Shown in pieces: positions 41,015 through 49,466 of a DNA stretch of 64,000 nucleotides. Where the stretch lies: positions 953,501 through 1,017,500 of the forward strand of contig NZ_CP066786.1 of the NCBI RefSeq assembly GCF_016598595.1, in the 5' to 3' direction. Every line of letters starts with the position of its first letter. Within the stretch, counting starts at the first letter, position 1. The position numbers were made by a program, and so were the translations under genes. The stretch comes from Martelella lutilitoris. GTDB taxonomy: Bacteria > Pseudomonadota > Alphaproteobacteria > Rhizobiales > Rhizobiaceae. The notes beneath the pieces were generated by a model. The model was not told where the DNA came from. It did no database searches and saw nothing but the letters and a program-made list of their open reading frames with translations.

Positions 41015-41773
41015 ATGACAGACAAACACCCGCTCCCTCCCGCACTCTACCGGACCAGGCTCCGTCTCTTCTGGAGACGGAGAAAGACGCAGAAGCCTTT
41101 CTCGCTCTCGGCCACCTGCTGGCCGTGGTTCCTTCTGCCTGCCGCGACGATGGCGCTTCTTTCCTTCGCGGCCCTTGACGGCCCGGTGGCCTCCGCCCGC
41201 GACGCGATGTCGGCGTCATTCCAGGACCTTGCCGCGCGATTGACGGATCTGACGACTTCGCCCTGGATTCTCGTGACCAGCGGAGCGGTGACGCTTGGCG
41301 CGCTTGCGGTTCTTGCCCGCGCCGGCAGGACGTCGGCGCGATATCGTGCCGTCCATGTCGCCCATCAGGCGATTTATGTCTTTTCCACCGTTGCGTTCGC
41401 CAGCGCCTCGGTCAATGTCGTGAAGCGGCTGATCGGCAGGGCGCGCCCGTCGCTTTTCGACAATGTCGGCGACTTCCATTTCCAGTTCGGCGGCTGGGCC
41501 TATGACTATGCGAGCTTTCCCTCAGGTCACGCCACGACATCCGGCGCCGTCTTTGCCGCGCTGGCATTGCTGTTTCCCCGGATGGGACCGGTCTTTGCCA
41601 GCATGGCCATCTTCTTCGCCTTTGCCCGCGTCGCCGTCGGCGCGCATTATCCGAGCGATATCTCGACCGGCTTGTTCTACGGGGCGTGGATTGCGGTGCT
41701 TACGGCAGTGATCTTTGCCCGCTATCGTTTGCTGTTCACCATCCCTGAGAAGGGGCTGCCTCAGCGCAGGTGA
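41015..41773 (+). CDS. PAP2-family membrane phosphatase
   Basis: Encodes 252 aa with about six hydrophobic segments. The three PAP2 motifs are complete: KRLIGRARP (about 133-141), PSGHATT (about 168-174) and RVAVGAHYPSD (about 208-218), with the catalytic His in the last two. It removes a phosphate from lipid pyrophosphates or phosphatidates at the membrane. The basic N-terminus (residues 14-30, RTRLRLFWRRRKTQK) is cytoplasmic. Substrate unknown; undecaprenyl-PP or phosphatidylglycerophosphate are candidates. Confidence 0.87.
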   Translation: MTDKHPLPPALYRTRLRLFWRRRKTQKPFSLSATCWPWFLLPAATMALLSFAALDGPVASARDAMSASFQDLAARLTDLTTSPWILVTSGAVTLGALAVLARAGRTSARYRAVHVAHQAIYVFSTVAFASASVNVVKRLIGRARPSLFDNVGDFHFQFGGWAYDYASFPSGHATTSGAVFAALALLFPRMGPVFASMAIFFAFARVAVGAHYPSDISTGLFYGAWIAVLTAVIFARYRLLFTIPEKGLPQRR

Positions 41774-42107
41774 GGGCCGCCCGACCAATGCCGCGGCGAG
41801 CACCCTTCGGCTCGGGCGAAAGCAAACAAAACGATTTAGTTTCTCTCTGTTAGCAATCTATGGGTGTGTCCGATGCGCATATCGCGGTTGCGAAATAAAA
41901 CGAAGGGAGATTCTAATGCAATACCATGTATAATTTATTCAAAAAGGTAGATACCTTAGGACGGTTCTCGGAATATAAACCAGTTTGAACCTGAAAAACC
42001 AGAAATTCAACGTGTGGTGGCTACAAAACCGTGAATTCGGCGATACATTCATTAGTGAAAGCTGATGCTAGACGTCAGCGAAGCTGCAACAGACACGGAA
42101 ACATCAT
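41774..42107. other. AT-rich intergenic region before the signalling block
   Basis: About 330 bp without a recognised gene. It holds a short hairpin CGAGC / GCTCG near 41800, then AT-rich sequence containing a five-codon ORF (ATG 41916 to TAA 41933) behind GGGAGA. No clear sigma-70, EcfG or CtrA site was seen. Confidence 0.4.
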
Positions 42108-44000
42108 ATGCGAGGCGCCCTCACGAGTTTCCTGGGCAGAATTGTGCGCAAGCCGACCTTGGTTGAGTGGCGGCTCATGCTGGCGCTCTTCGCCGGTCTG
42201 TTCGTTGCCGTCCTTCTCATCTGGTATGTTTCCTATACCGTGGAACAGCGCCTTCAGGCGCAGCGCACCCGGTTGCAGGCTGAAGGCGCTCTGCGCCTCG
42301 CGGATATCTGGGTCAGCGGTTTCATCGCCGAATATGCGCAGTACCTCAATGTAATCGGAGACAGTTATGCCCTCGGCATGCGGCTTGAAGACGAGGGCGC
42401 AACCGCAGCGTTGATCCAGGATTTTTCCGCCTGGGTGCGGGCGAAGCCCGACATTGCGCAATTACGCTATATCGCAGTCGACGGCACGGAAGAGGTTCGC
42501 GTCGACCGCGTCGGGGATGCGATTGTTCCGGTCGGCGCTACCGACCTGCAGGACAAATCCCCGCGCTATTACTTTCAGGCCGCCAACACACTGCCGGCCG
42601 GTTCGCTTTATCTCTCCCGGCTCGACCTCAATGTCGAGGATGGCGTGATCGAGGAACCCTGGAGACCGATGCTGCGCCTGGCCGCGCCGGTTTTTTCACC
42701 GGACGGCGCCCGCCGCGGCGTGCTCGTTGTCAATCTCGATGCCTCAAGCATTCTGGTCAAGCTTGATCTCTTGACCTCTCCCTTCGTCAGCCGAATTCAA
42801 CTCCTGAATGCGGACGGTTACTGGATGGGCGGCGTGGCGCGGCGCGATCGCTGGGGTTTCATGTTCGGCAAGAACACGACGCTCGCCGAGCGTGCGCCGG
42901 GGCTCTTTGCGGACATGAAGGCCGGGGTCGAACACCGGAGCGATGCACAGGACTATGTCTTTGCCCGCCTGCCGGTTGGCGAGACGATCGCCGAGGACAC
43001 CGGTTTCGATCATGTCGAAACGGCTGACGCGCCCTGGTACCTCCTGATCGTCTATCCGCTAAGACCTGGTTTTCTGTCATCGGAGAACCTGCCGGGCCTC
43101 GCCGTGCTTTTCATCGCCTCGGCCGCGTTTGCGGCGCTCGGCGCGCGGCTGATCGCCTATCGCAGGACGGCGGATGCACGGGTTCGCGCGGCGGAAGCGC
43201 GGATGGTGCGCATCGACCGGCTCGCAGGCCTTGGCGGTCTGGTGGCCGGCGTCGCGCATGAACTGAACACGCCGATCGGCAATGCCATGATGGTTGCGAC
43301 CACGATCGACCGGCGCGCGGAAAGCCTTCAGGAGTCGCTTCAGGAAGGCCGGATCGGCCGCAACGCCTTCGCCCGGGCGCTCGACGATATCCGCCAGGGC
43401 ACCCGGATGACCCGCGAGGCGCTGGAAGGGGCTGCGGAGATCATCGGCAATTTCAAGCAGATCGCTGTTGATCAGGCGAGCGACCGTCGTCGACGGTTTT
43501 CGCTCGCGCGCTACCTTCACGACACGATCTCGCTGCTCCAACCGCAGTTCTCAAAGGGCGATGTGCGACTTGTCGCCGGTCCGATGGACGAGATTCGCAT
43601 GCACAGCTTTCCGGGGCCGCTCGGGCAGGCGGTCACAAACCTGGTCAACAACGCCCGCCTTCATGCCTTTCCGCACGGCGCGGCCGGGACCATAACCGTT
43701 TCGGCGGAACGGAAGGGCAGGCGCGGCGTGGCCATCAGCGTTGCCGACGATGGTTGCGGTATCTTGCCGGAAAACAGGGACAGGATCTTCGACCCTTTCT
43801 TCTCCACCTCGTTCGGAAAAGGCGGCAGCGGACTGGGCCTCGTCATTGTCCACAACATCGTCACCGGCGTGCTCGGCGGCGACATCGAGGTCGACAGCGC
43901 GCCGGGCGACGGAACGCGGATCACCCTTTTGCTTCCGCTTGTCTCGCCCGGTTCCGGCGTCGACGCAAATGCCTATCAGATGAAGGAGCAGGGCCCATGA
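42108..44000 (+). CDS. CACHE-type membrane sensor histidine kinase
   Basis: Encodes 630 aa. A membrane helix at about 24-44 and a second near 328-348 enclose a periplasmic sensor region (about 45-325) that looks like a double CACHE domain (IAVDGTEEVRVDRVGD, ESLYFQ-like YYFQAANTLPAGSLYLSRL). The kinase core follows: H-box GVAHELNTPIGNAM with His about 384, N-box NLVNNARLHAF, D-box VADDGCGI and G-box GKGGSGLGLVIVHN. All catalytic residues are intact. It overlaps the REC-EAL gene by 4 bp (ATGA), so that protein is its likely phosphorylation partner. Confidence 0.9.
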   Translation: MRGALTSFLGRIVRKPTLVEWRLMLALFAGLFVAVLLIWYVSYTVEQRLQAQRTRLQAEGALRLADIWVSGFIAEYAQYLNVIGDSYALGMRLEDEGATAALIQDFSAWVRAKPDIAQLRYIAVDGTEEVRVDRVGDAIVPVGATDLQDKSPRYYFQAANTLPAGSLYLSRLDLNVEDGVIEEPWRPMLRLAAPVFSPDGARRGVLVVNLDASSILVKLDLLTSPFVSRIQLLNADGYWMGGVARRDRWGFMFGKNTTLAERAPGLFADMKAGVEHRSDAQDYVFARLPVGETIAEDTGFDHVETADAPWYLLIVYPLRPGFLSSENLPGLAVLFIASAAFAALGARLIAYRRTADARVRAAEARMVRIDRLAGLGGLVAGVAHELNTPIGNAMMVATTIDRRAESLQESLQEGRIGRNAFARALDDIRQGTRMTREALEGAAEIIGNFKQIAVDQASDRRRRFSLARYLHDTISLLQPQFSKGDVRLVAGPMDEIRMHSFPGPLGQAVTNLVNNARLHAFPHGAAGTITVSAERKGRRGVAISVADDGCGILPENRDRIFDPFFSTSFGKGGSGLGLVIVHNIVTGVLGGDIEVDSAPGDGTRITLLLPLVSPGSGVDANAYQMKEQGP

Positions 44001-46183
44001 ACAATGATCTGGAGCTCGAACTCTTCGACGACGCGGCCGATGACGGCGCTGCGTTTGCCGGTCGGCCTTGGAAGGTGCTTGTGGTCGACGACAACCCGGA
44101 TGTTCACGCTGCCACGGATTATGCGCTGAAGGATGTCTCGATCTTCGGACGGCCGCTCAAGACCATCTCGGCGCATTCCGTCGATGAGGCGATTGTGCGC
44201 GCCGAGGAGCACGAGGATATCGCGGTTTCGATGATCGACGTCGTCATGGAAACGGACGATGCCGGGATGAAGCTCGTCAAGGCTCTGAGAAACAAAGGGT
44301 TTTCGGATATGCGGCTGGTTCTCCGCACCGGCTATCCCGGCTATGCGCCTGAGCTTGCCGTGGTGACCGATTACGAGATCGACGGCTATCACACCAAGGA
44401 TGAACTGACGCGCACGCGGCTGATCTCGCTTTTGACCACATCCATCCGCGCCTATGACAGCATCCGGGCCATGTCGCGCAGCCGCGAGGGGCTTGAGCTC
44501 ATCGTCAGGAGCGCCCGACAGCTCTTCCGGCGCGGGAATCTGGAAATGTTCGCCGAGGGCGTGCTCACCCAGATTGCGGCGCTCCTGCGGGTGGATGCGG
44601 ACGGTCTTGTCGCGGCAGCCGGTCCCCGCGGGGATGTGCTGCGCGTGGTTGCCGGCATAGGCCGCTACTCGGCCACGGGGCCGCTCGCCTTTGCCGAAGC
44701 GGCGCCGGACATCGCCGATCTGTTCGAAGAGGGCGAGCCGAACCTGGAGCCGGTCTTTTCCGGCGGCTATATGGGCCTTTGGTTTGACGCTGGAAAGGAC
44801 GGCCGCCTTTTCGCAGCCCTCAGGACGGATCGGGCCGTCGGCCAGCCGGAGCTTGACCTCCTCCGGCTCTTTGCAAGCAACATCGCCGTCGGCTTCCAGA
44901 ATCTCGCGCTCATCGAGGCGCTTGACCGGCTGGCCTTTCGCGATGCTTTCCTGGACCTGCCGAACCTCAATGCCTTCGAGCACGCCCTTGGCACAGCGCT
45001 CGATGTCTCCCGTGCCGGTCATATCGTCAAGGTTCACGTCTGCGACTACCAGACCATGGTCGCCTCCTTCGGCAGCCTGGTCGCCAACAAGGTTATGCAG
45101 GAGGCCTATACCCGCCTGCACCAGCTCTGCCAGGGAAAATGCACGATCGCTCTGATCGCCGAAGGGGCATTCGGAATCGTTGATCCGGAGGGCGTGCTTT
45201 CCACCCACGGCCTGTCGCGCGTGCTGGATAAGGCCTATCTTGTGGACGGCATCGAGCTCGCGCCGCGCCCCACCTCGGTGATGATCCCGATGGATGACCT
45301 GCCGGAGGACCGCTCGCGCGCCGTCAGCGTCGCGACGGCGGCGCTTATTCACATCAGGAGCGTCGAGGACGGCGCCCATGTGCGGTACGGAAAGGCGGAG
45401 CGCAGGGCCTGGGAAAGGCAGGGGCGACTGGAGGAGGCGCTGAAGGCAAGCGTGGAGACGGGCAGGGGGTTTTTCGTCGTCCTGCAGCCGAAGGTCATGC
45501 TCGATACCGGCCTGGTGTATGGCGCGGAGGCGCTGTTGCGCTGGCGGGTCGCCGATGAGGCGATCTCCCCGGACGAGTTCATTCCGATCGCCGAGCGCAC
45601 CGGCATGACGCGGGCGCTGACCGGATTTGTGCTGCGGCAGGTTGCCGATTGGTCCCGGACCCACATGCGCGAGGACGCGGAGCCGCTGCGCGTTGCCGTC
45701 AATCTGTCCATGGCCGATCTGAACGTGCCGGGCTTTGCCGCATGGCTCTGTCGCCGGGTCGATGCGCTGGGCCTTGGCCCGCAGACGCTGGAATTCGAAG
45801 TAACCGAGGCGATCGCCATGCACGGCCGCGTCGCCATTCGCCAGGTCGAACTGCTTTCACGGCGGGGCTTTTGCATCTCGCTGGACGATTTCGGCACGGG
45901 CTATTCCTCCTTCGGTCATCTCAACACCCTGCCCATCAGCTTGGTGAAGATCGACCGCAGCTTTGTCCGCGACCTTTCCGGGGAAACGGCGAACCGTTCC
46001 CTCTGCTCGGTCATCGTCGCGATGTCGGAAAAGCTCGGCGTCGAATGTCTGGCCGAAGGCGTGGAAACCGAGGCGCAGCGTCTGGCCCTTTTGGAGATGG
46101 GCTGCCGGAAGGCGCAGGGCTTCCTGTTCGGCAGGCCGACAGCAATGGATGAATTCGCGGAGCGCTTCGGACTATCCGGCTGA
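43997..46183 (+). CDS. REC-DUF3369-GGDEF(degenerate)-EAL response regulator
   Basis: Encodes 728 aa. The receiver domain (about 25-150) has acidic Asp31-Asp32, phosphoacceptor Asp81 (SMIDVVM) and Lys in YHTKDE. DUF3369 (about 165-325) is a GAF-like sensor. A GGDEF-like domain (about 330-470) has lost its active site (EGAFGIV). The EAL domain (about 480-720) keeps its catalytic residues: EALLRW near 509, VAVNLSM, EVTEAIA, DDFGTGYSS, KIDRSFV and EGVET. It should hydrolyse c-di-GMP under control of the overlapping kinase. Start ATG 43997 overlaps the kinase stop by 4 bp. Confidence 0.9.
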   Translation: MNNDLELELFDDAADDGAAFAGRPWKVLVVDDNPDVHAATDYALKDVSIFGRPLKTISAHSVDEAIVRAEEHEDIAVSMIDVVMETDDAGMKLVKALRNKGFSDMRLVLRTGYPGYAPELAVVTDYEIDGYHTKDELTRTRLISLLTTSIRAYDSIRAMSRSREGLELIVRSARQLFRRGNLEMFAEGVLTQIAALLRVDADGLVAAAGPRGDVLRVVAGIGRYSATGPLAFAEAAPDIADLFEEGEPNLEPVFSGGYMGLWFDAGKDGRLFAALRTDRAVGQPELDLLRLFASNIAVGFQNLALIEALDRLAFRDAFLDLPNLNAFEHALGTALDVSRAGHIVKVHVCDYQTMVASFGSLVANKVMQEAYTRLHQLCQGKCTIALIAEGAFGIVDPEGVLSTHGLSRVLDKAYLVDGIELAPRPTSVMIPMDDLPEDRSRAVSVATAALIHIRSVEDGAHVRYGKAERRAWERQGRLEEALKASVETGRGFFVVLQPKVMLDTGLVYGAEALLRWRVADEAISPDEFIPIAERTGMTRALTGFVLRQVADWSRTHMREDAEPLRVAVNLSMADLNVPGFAAWLCRRVDALGLGPQTLEFEVTEAIAMHGRVAIRQVELLSRRGFCISLDDFGTGYSSFGHLNTLPISLVKIDRSFVRDLSGETANRSLCSVIVAMSEKLGVECLAEGVETEAQRLALLEMGCRKAQGFLFGRPTAMDEFAERFGLSG

Positions 46184-46325
46184 AACGGAGTCGCCGGAGC
46201 GGCTCCGGCGCGAGGGAGCGGACCGGTTCAGGAAAAGAACCCTTACCCTCAAAACTAATGGCGGCGCGCTGGTCTTATGGCTATGGTGCGGGAAGTACCC
46301 ACCTTTTTCGTGTCAGAAGCAATAG

Positions 46326-47822
46326 ATGAACCAACCAGACGAAGCCCGGATCGAACATGAACTCCATCGTGTTGCGGCCTCAAACGATCCTTTTGCCGCA
46401 GCCGTCCGCACCACCCGGATGCCGATGCTGATCACCGATCCGGGGCAGCCCGACAATCCGGTCGTTTTTGCCAATGACGCTTTTCTGCGGCTCACGGGTT
46501 ACGGCCGGGACGAGATTCTCGGGCAGAACTGCCGGTTCCTGCAGGGCACGGGCACCAATTCCGACGATGTGACCAAGGTGCGCGACGCGATTGCGCGGCA
46601 GGAATCGATCGAGATCGACCTGCTCAACTATCGCAAGGACGGCTCCAGCTTCTGGAACCGCGTGCTGATCTCGCCGGTCTTTGATAGCGACGGCAAGCTC
46701 ATCTATTTCTTCGCCTCGCAATTCGATGTCACGCCGGAGCGGCGCCGGATCGCCGAAATGCACGTCTCGCAGGAGGAACTCGAAGAGCAGATCGAGCAGC
46801 GCATCCATGACCTGAGGGCATCCGAAAACCGGCTGCGCTTCATCCTCGAGGCCGCCAAGATGGGTTCGTGGACGCTCGAACTCGGGACAAAGCGACTGAT
46901 CACCTCTGCCCAGGCCAAGGCCAATTACGGCCTCGCGCCGGCCGACAGGCTGAATTTCGAGGATGCCCGCAAGGCTGTCGATCCGGCGGATTTCGAAACC
47001 TGGAGCAAGGGGCTGGAACGCACGATCCGCGGCGAGGAGGATCTCCATCTGGTCTATCGGATCCGCACACCGAAGGGCGAGCTGCGCTGGCTGGAGGCGC
47101 GCGGCCAGCTTTCCGGCACGCCCGGCGGCAACCAGTTCATCAGCGGCATCACCCAGGATATCACCGAGCGCAAGGAAGCCGAGGAGCACCGCAAGCTGCT
47201 TGCCCGCGAGCTGAACCACCGGGTCAAGAATTCGCTGGCGATCGCCCAGTCGATCTTTGCGCAATCGCTGAAGTCTGCCAAGTCACTTGAGGAGGCGCAG
47301 AGCATCGCGTTCGGCCGCATCCGGGCCATGTCGACGGCACAGGACCTTCTGACCAAGGAAGGCTGGAATTCCGCCGAGCTGCGAGCGCTTGTCAGCGACG
47401 TGATGGAGCCGTTCAAGGGCGCTGATATCAGGGTCGGCGGACCGCGCGTCATCCTTAACGAACAGGCGGTTTCCGCGCTGTCGCTGGCACTCTACGAACT
47501 GGCGACCAACGCCACCAAATACGGGGCACTTTCGGTGCCCGGCGGCTCCGTGACGATCCATTGGGAAATCGTCAAGAACGGCCACCGCACGCTGCATTTC
47601 CACTGGAGCGAGATGGGCGGGCCACCGGTCGAGCCGCCGAAGAAACGCGGCTTCGGTTCCCGCATGATTGAGGAGATCGTCGCCCATTCCATGGATGGAA
47701 CGGCGAAGATCGAATACCGCCCGACCGGCGTGATCTATACGATCGTGGCGGATCTGCCCGATGACCCCGACAGGCTCGTGCCAAGCGATGACAGGGACGA
47801 GGCGGACGGGGAGCCAGCCTGA
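46326..47822 (+). CDS. Blue-light LOV-PAS histidine kinase of the HWE family
   Basis: Encodes 498 aa. The LOV domain (about 25-135) has the flavin-binding signature GQNCRFLQG with the photoactive Cys69. A second PAS domain (about 165-285) and an HWE kinase follow: phosphoacceptor His298 in ELNHRVKNSLAIAQS, N-box ALYELATNATKYGAL and WSEMGGPPVEPPKKRGFGS with the WxE. Length, order of domains and the position of the Cys match the Brucella blue-light kinase LOV-HK. No linked response regulator was recognised immediately downstream; the REC-EAL protein upstream ends 143 bp before it. Confidence 0.9.
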   Translation: MNQPDEARIEHELHRVAASNDPFAAAVRTTRMPMLITDPGQPDNPVVFANDAFLRLTGYGRDEILGQNCRFLQGTGTNSDDVTKVRDAIARQESIEIDLLNYRKDGSSFWNRVLISPVFDSDGKLIYFFASQFDVTPERRRIAEMHVSQEELEEQIEQRIHDLRASENRLRFILEAAKMGSWTLELGTKRLITSAQAKANYGLAPADRLNFEDARKAVDPADFETWSKGLERTIRGEEDLHLVYRIRTPKGELRWLEARGQLSGTPGGNQFISGITQDITERKEAEEHRKLLARELNHRVKNSLAIAQSIFAQSLKSAKSLEEAQSIAFGRIRAMSTAQDLLTKEGWNSAELRALVSDVMEPFKGADIRVGGPRVILNEQAVSALSLALYELATNATKYGALSVPGGSVTIHWEIVKNGHRTLHFHWSEMGGPPVEPPKKRGFGSRMIEEIVAHSMDGTAKIEYRPTGVIYTIVADLPDDPDRLVPSDDRDEADGEPA

Positions 47823-47848
47823 GGGCCCGGTAGGGCAAGAACAAGAAA

Positions 47849-47884
47849 GGCCCCGAAACGGCAATGCATGCGCGTTGCGGGGCC
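47849..47884 (-). terminator. Terminator of the rraA/gntR unit
   Basis: On the minus strand GGCCCCG pairs with CGGGGCC around an inner GCAA/TTGC stem, followed by TTTCTTGTTCTTG. It is 22 bp after the RraA-like stop. It also separates it from the convergent LOV kinase gene. Confidence 0.65.
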
Positions 47885-47905
47885 AGTGGGGGAGGGAGAC
47901 TTTTC

Positions 47906-48568
47906 TTATTCTGCAGGCCAGATGGCCTGCAGCTTTTCGCCCGCAAGAATGCGGTCGCGATTGGTTGCCTCTTCCTTTCCGAGCGCGTCTGCCTGATCGG
48001 CAACGGCCTTGACGTGTTCCTTCGGAATGACGACCACGCCGTCGATGTCGCCGAAGATCACGTCGCCGGGCTTGACGGTCGCCTTGCCGATCTTGAGCGG
48101 CACCTGGCTCTTTTTCGGTTCCTTCTTGCCGGTCACGCCGATCGGGCTCGGCATGGTGCCGAACAGCGGATAGCCGAGCGCCCGCACCTGGGCGAGATCG
48201 CGCACCGTGCCGTTGACGACGGTTGCCGCGCAGCCATGGGTCTTGGCGCCGGTGCTCATCAGTTCGCCCGAGCAGGAGCCCGGCGCGCAGGAGGCGTCGC
48301 AGACCATGATGCCGCCCTTGGGCGCATTGTCGATGGCGTTGTGGTAGACGTCCTGGGGCTCGCCCTTGCGGTCGGACGGCTCGAACAGGACGGTGACGGC
48401 CGGGCCGCAGACCACGTCGCCGGGCTCCAGCGCGCCAAGCAGCGAGATGCCCTCCAGGCAGCCCCATAGTCCGAGCGCTTCCATGCTGTCATGGATATCC
48501 CCGGAATACCATTTCTTCAGACGCTCGATTGCCTCCCAGTCGGTGTCCGAATAATCGAAGTCGGCCAT
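47906..48568 (-). CDS. RraA/HMG-aldolase family protein
   Basis: Encodes 220 aa. It has the phosphohistidine-like swivel fold of RraA and of 4-hydroxy-4-methyl-2-oxoglutarate (HMG) aldolase: KKWYSGDIHDSMEALG, GDVVCGPAVTV, GAKTHGCAATVVNGTVRDLA and KPGDVIFGDIDGVVVIPKEH. The NGTVRD segment and the GD(I)DG(V) segment carry the catalytic and metal positions. Inside a TTT/catabolic locus an aldolase or decarboxylase of an oxo-acid is more likely than an RNase E inhibitor. It lies 1 bp after the stop-side of gntR (48570), so the two are co-transcribed. Confidence 0.8.
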   Translation of the reverse strand: MADFDYSDTDWEAIERLKKWYSGDIHDSMEALGLWGCLEGISLLGALEPGDVVCGPAVTVLFEPSDRKGEPQDVYHNAIDNAPKGGIMVCDASCAPGSCSGELMSTGAKTHGCAATVVNGTVRDLAQVRALGYPLFGTMPSPIGVTGKKEPKKSQVPLKIGKATVKPGDVIFGDIDGVVVIPKEHVKAVADQADALGKEEATNRDRILAGEKLQAIWPAE

Positions 48569-48569
48569 T

Positions 48570-49343
48570 TCATTCCTCTTTTCTGGCTTTTTTCTGGTTT
48601 GATTTCTCGATCGCCTGCCGCAGGTAATCCGCGGAATTGTCGATCTGCGCGCGCAGCAGCGCCTTGGATCCGGCCTTGTCGCGGGCCATGATCAGGTCGA
48701 AAATGCTGGCGTGTTCGGCATAGGCCTCGTCGAGCGATTTGGTCGGCACGCGGCTCGAGATGTGCATCACTTCATTGATGAGGCCGGAAAGATTGTCATA
48801 GATGTGCTGCAGCACCTGATTGTCGGTCGCATGCACCAGCGCCAGGTGGAAGGCGGCGTCGGCATTGACGAAGCCGGAAAAATCGCCATCGTCGCGCGCG
48901 GTGCGCATGGCTTGAAGCGCAGCCTCGATCTCCGGCGTCACCGGGCTTTCAAGGTCCGTCAGGATTTCCAGAACCTCGGCCTCGATCATCCGGCGCACGG
49001 CCATGAGCTGGAGCAGATAGTCGGGATCGGTCGAAAAGCGCTGGCGCACTGTGACGGCCAGCGTTTCGAGATAGCCGTCGACGTCGTCACGCACCACTTC
49101 CGTGCGCTCGCCATGGCGGCGACGCACCAGCCCCTTTGTCTCCAGTACCTGGATCGCCTCGCGCACCGACCGGGTGGAAACGCCGAATTCGTTGGCGATG
49201 GCGCTTTCGGAATCGAGCCGGTCGCCGACCTTGAGTTCGCCGTTCAGAATGCGGCTCTCAAGAATGGACGATACTTCCGAATGCAGCCGCTCGCGTCGTT
49301 TCAGCAGTCCACCATTCGCCTTTTCGGCTTCGGTTCTCATCAT
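48570..49343 (-). CDS. FadR-subfamily GntR transcriptional regulator
   Basis: Encodes 257 aa. The N-terminal winged helix (about 20-85) reads LESRILNGELKVGDRLDSES and EFGVSTRSVREAIQVLETKG; the C-terminal FCD domain (about 100-240) has the metal-binding His in FVNADAAFHLALVHATDN and the downstream AEHASIFDLIMARD. It is a metabolite-responsive repressor or activator. It is divergent from tctC and probably controls the tct-SDR operon and itself through the palindrome at 49376-49397. Confidence 0.88.
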   Translation of the reverse strand: MMRTEAEKANGGLLKRRERLHSEVSSILESRILNGELKVGDRLDSESAIANEFGVSTRSVREAIQVLETKGLVRRRHGERTEVVRDDVDGYLETLAVTVRQRFSTDPDYLLQLMAVRRMIEAEVLEILTDLESPVTPEIEAALQAMRTARDDGDFSGFVNADAAFHLALVHATDNQVLQHIYDNLSGLINEVMHISSRVPTKSLDEAYAEHASIFDLIMARDKAGSKALLRAQIDNSADYLRQAIEKSNQKKARKEE

Positions 49344-49368
49344 GCGTTCCGTTTCCTTTTCGCTCGGT

Positions 49369-49411
49369 TGACAATACTTATGTCATGAGTCATAAGTCAA
49401 GTGTTATGTCA
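49369..49411. promoter_or_regulatory. Shared gntR/tctC control region: palindromic operator over a promoter
   Basis: An inverted repeat ACTTATG-N8-CATAAGT spans 49376-49397. The half TTATGTCA recurs at 49404-49411. TTGACA at 49369-49374 lies 16-17 bp before CATAAGT, so the palindrome covers the spacer and -10 of a possible tctC promoter. It is between the divergent regulator and transporter genes. Confidence 0.6.
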
Positions 49412-49466
49412 CTGCGGGGTCGCCTAAGAAGCGGGTTCGAAGAAAGACTCACAACGGGAGGTAGAT

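Noticed and set aside
41916..41933. A five-codon ORF behind GGGAGA before the CACHE kinase
   Set aside because: Too short to support; no repeated codons that would mark a leader peptide.
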